Below are positions 63,776 to 64,000 of a stretch of 64,000 nt of DNA, in pieces. The notes beneath the pieces are model-generated. The model ran no database searches, was not told where the DNA came from, and saw only the letters and a program-made list of their open reading frames with translations. Numbering within the stretch: position 1 is the first letter of the stretch; each line of letters opens with the position of its first letter. This stretch comes from Mycolicibacterium senegalense (GTDB taxonomy: Bacteria > Actinomycetota > Actinomycetes > Mycobacteriales > Mycobacteriaceae): contig NZ_CP081000.1 in the NCBI RefSeq assembly GCF_019645875.1, forward strand, positions 4,402,001 to 4,466,000, written 5' to 3'. A program made the translations under genes and the position numbers.

Positions 63776-64000
63776 ATGAAACTCGCTCTGCAGACAATCG
63801 CATCGGGCGTTTTCGGTCTGGCGCTCTTCGTCGTGGCGCTGTTCTGGCCCGCCGGCACGTTTCATTATTGGCAGGCTTGGGTTTTCATCGCCGTGTTCAT
63901 GGCCACCACCATGGGCCCGAGCATCTATCTCGCGGTGAGAGACCCAGCCGCCCTGCAACGACGCCTGAACGGCGGACCGACCGCGGAAACGCGGATCGTG
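63776..64000 (+). CDS. Isoprenylcysteine carboxyl methyltransferase-like protein (3' end outside window)
   Basis: 75 N-terminal residues (MKLALQTIASGVFGLALF...) are visible. Two hydrophobic helices (residues 9-24 and 35-53) precede a basic segment ending RRLNGGPTAETRIV. The RLNGGPTAET motif near residue 64 is typical of the bacterial ICMT/PEMT-like membrane methyltransferase family. AGGAGGA (63764-63770) stands 5 bp before the ATG, one of the clearest ribosome binding sites in the window. The 20-bp gap after the permease suggests it is the last gene of the raaS operon. The catalytic C-terminal half is outside the window. Confidence 0.75.
   Translation, partial: MKLALQTIASGVFGLALFVVALFWPAGTFHYWQAWVFIAVFMATTMGPSIYLAVRDPAALQRRLNGGPTAETRIV

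Overview
The window is a dense, GC-rich actinobacterial chromosome segment, almost certainly from a Mycolicibacterium/Mycobacterium species. The markers are Kgd (2-oxoglutarate decarboxylase), the LpqY-SugABC trehalose importer, the Tap efflux pump, CYP130, SigE-RseA-HtrA-TatB, a 13E12-family HNH protein, GTG starts and many leaderless-type promoters. The taxonomic call is my inference from recognised proteins and gene order; no database search was run.

Layout: 1-8.5 kb holds the 3' part of lhr, an SDR, nei, a 13E12/HNH gene, a small secreted CDGP protein, an AraC regulator and a VOC protein. From about 8.56 kb (HIT protein) to the end, the gene order follows the M. tuberculosis Rv1262c to Rv1217c region in descending order, with insertions. 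This part holds HIT, a nitroreductase-like protein, LLM oxidoreductase, UdgB, Tap, a GlcD-like oxidase, rhomboid, CYP130 with its TetR, a siderophore-interacting protein, acyltransferase/DeaD, LprE, two SDRs with a LysR regulator, a large nuclease-helicase with a second FAD oxidase, three MFS exporters, Kgd, methionine aminopeptidase with an XRE regulator, LpqZ with a malic enzyme, CorA, a SUFU-domain gene behind sugCBA-lpqY, a set of membrane/stress proteins, mrp, tatB-htrA-rseA-sigE, an O-methyltransferase, and RaaS with its ABC exporter. The window ends inside an ICMT-like methyltransferase gene. No stretch of more than about 180 bp lacks a gene.

Functional themes are DNA repair (Lhr, Nei, UdgB, nuclease-helicase), drug efflux (Tap, DHA2 MFS, Bcr/CflA, RaaS-ABC), central carbon metabolism (Kgd, malic enzyme, CitE-like lyase), trehalose recycling (LpqY-SugABC) and envelope stress (SigE/RseA/HtrA/TatB).

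The most unusual structure is a perfect 32-bp tandem repeat (three copies plus a partial) between sugA and sugB. It builds three identical 11-codon mini-ORFs, each linked to the next by an ATGA stop/start overlap, so translation could be relayed from sugA to sugB. Other leads are a palindromic operator pair between the divergent methionine aminopeptidase and XRE genes, a SUFU-domain gene fused translationally to sugC, an IdeR-like iron box, TetR operators at CYP130 and raaS, a SigH/SigE-like promoter inside sigE, and shared-TA back-to-back -10 elements.
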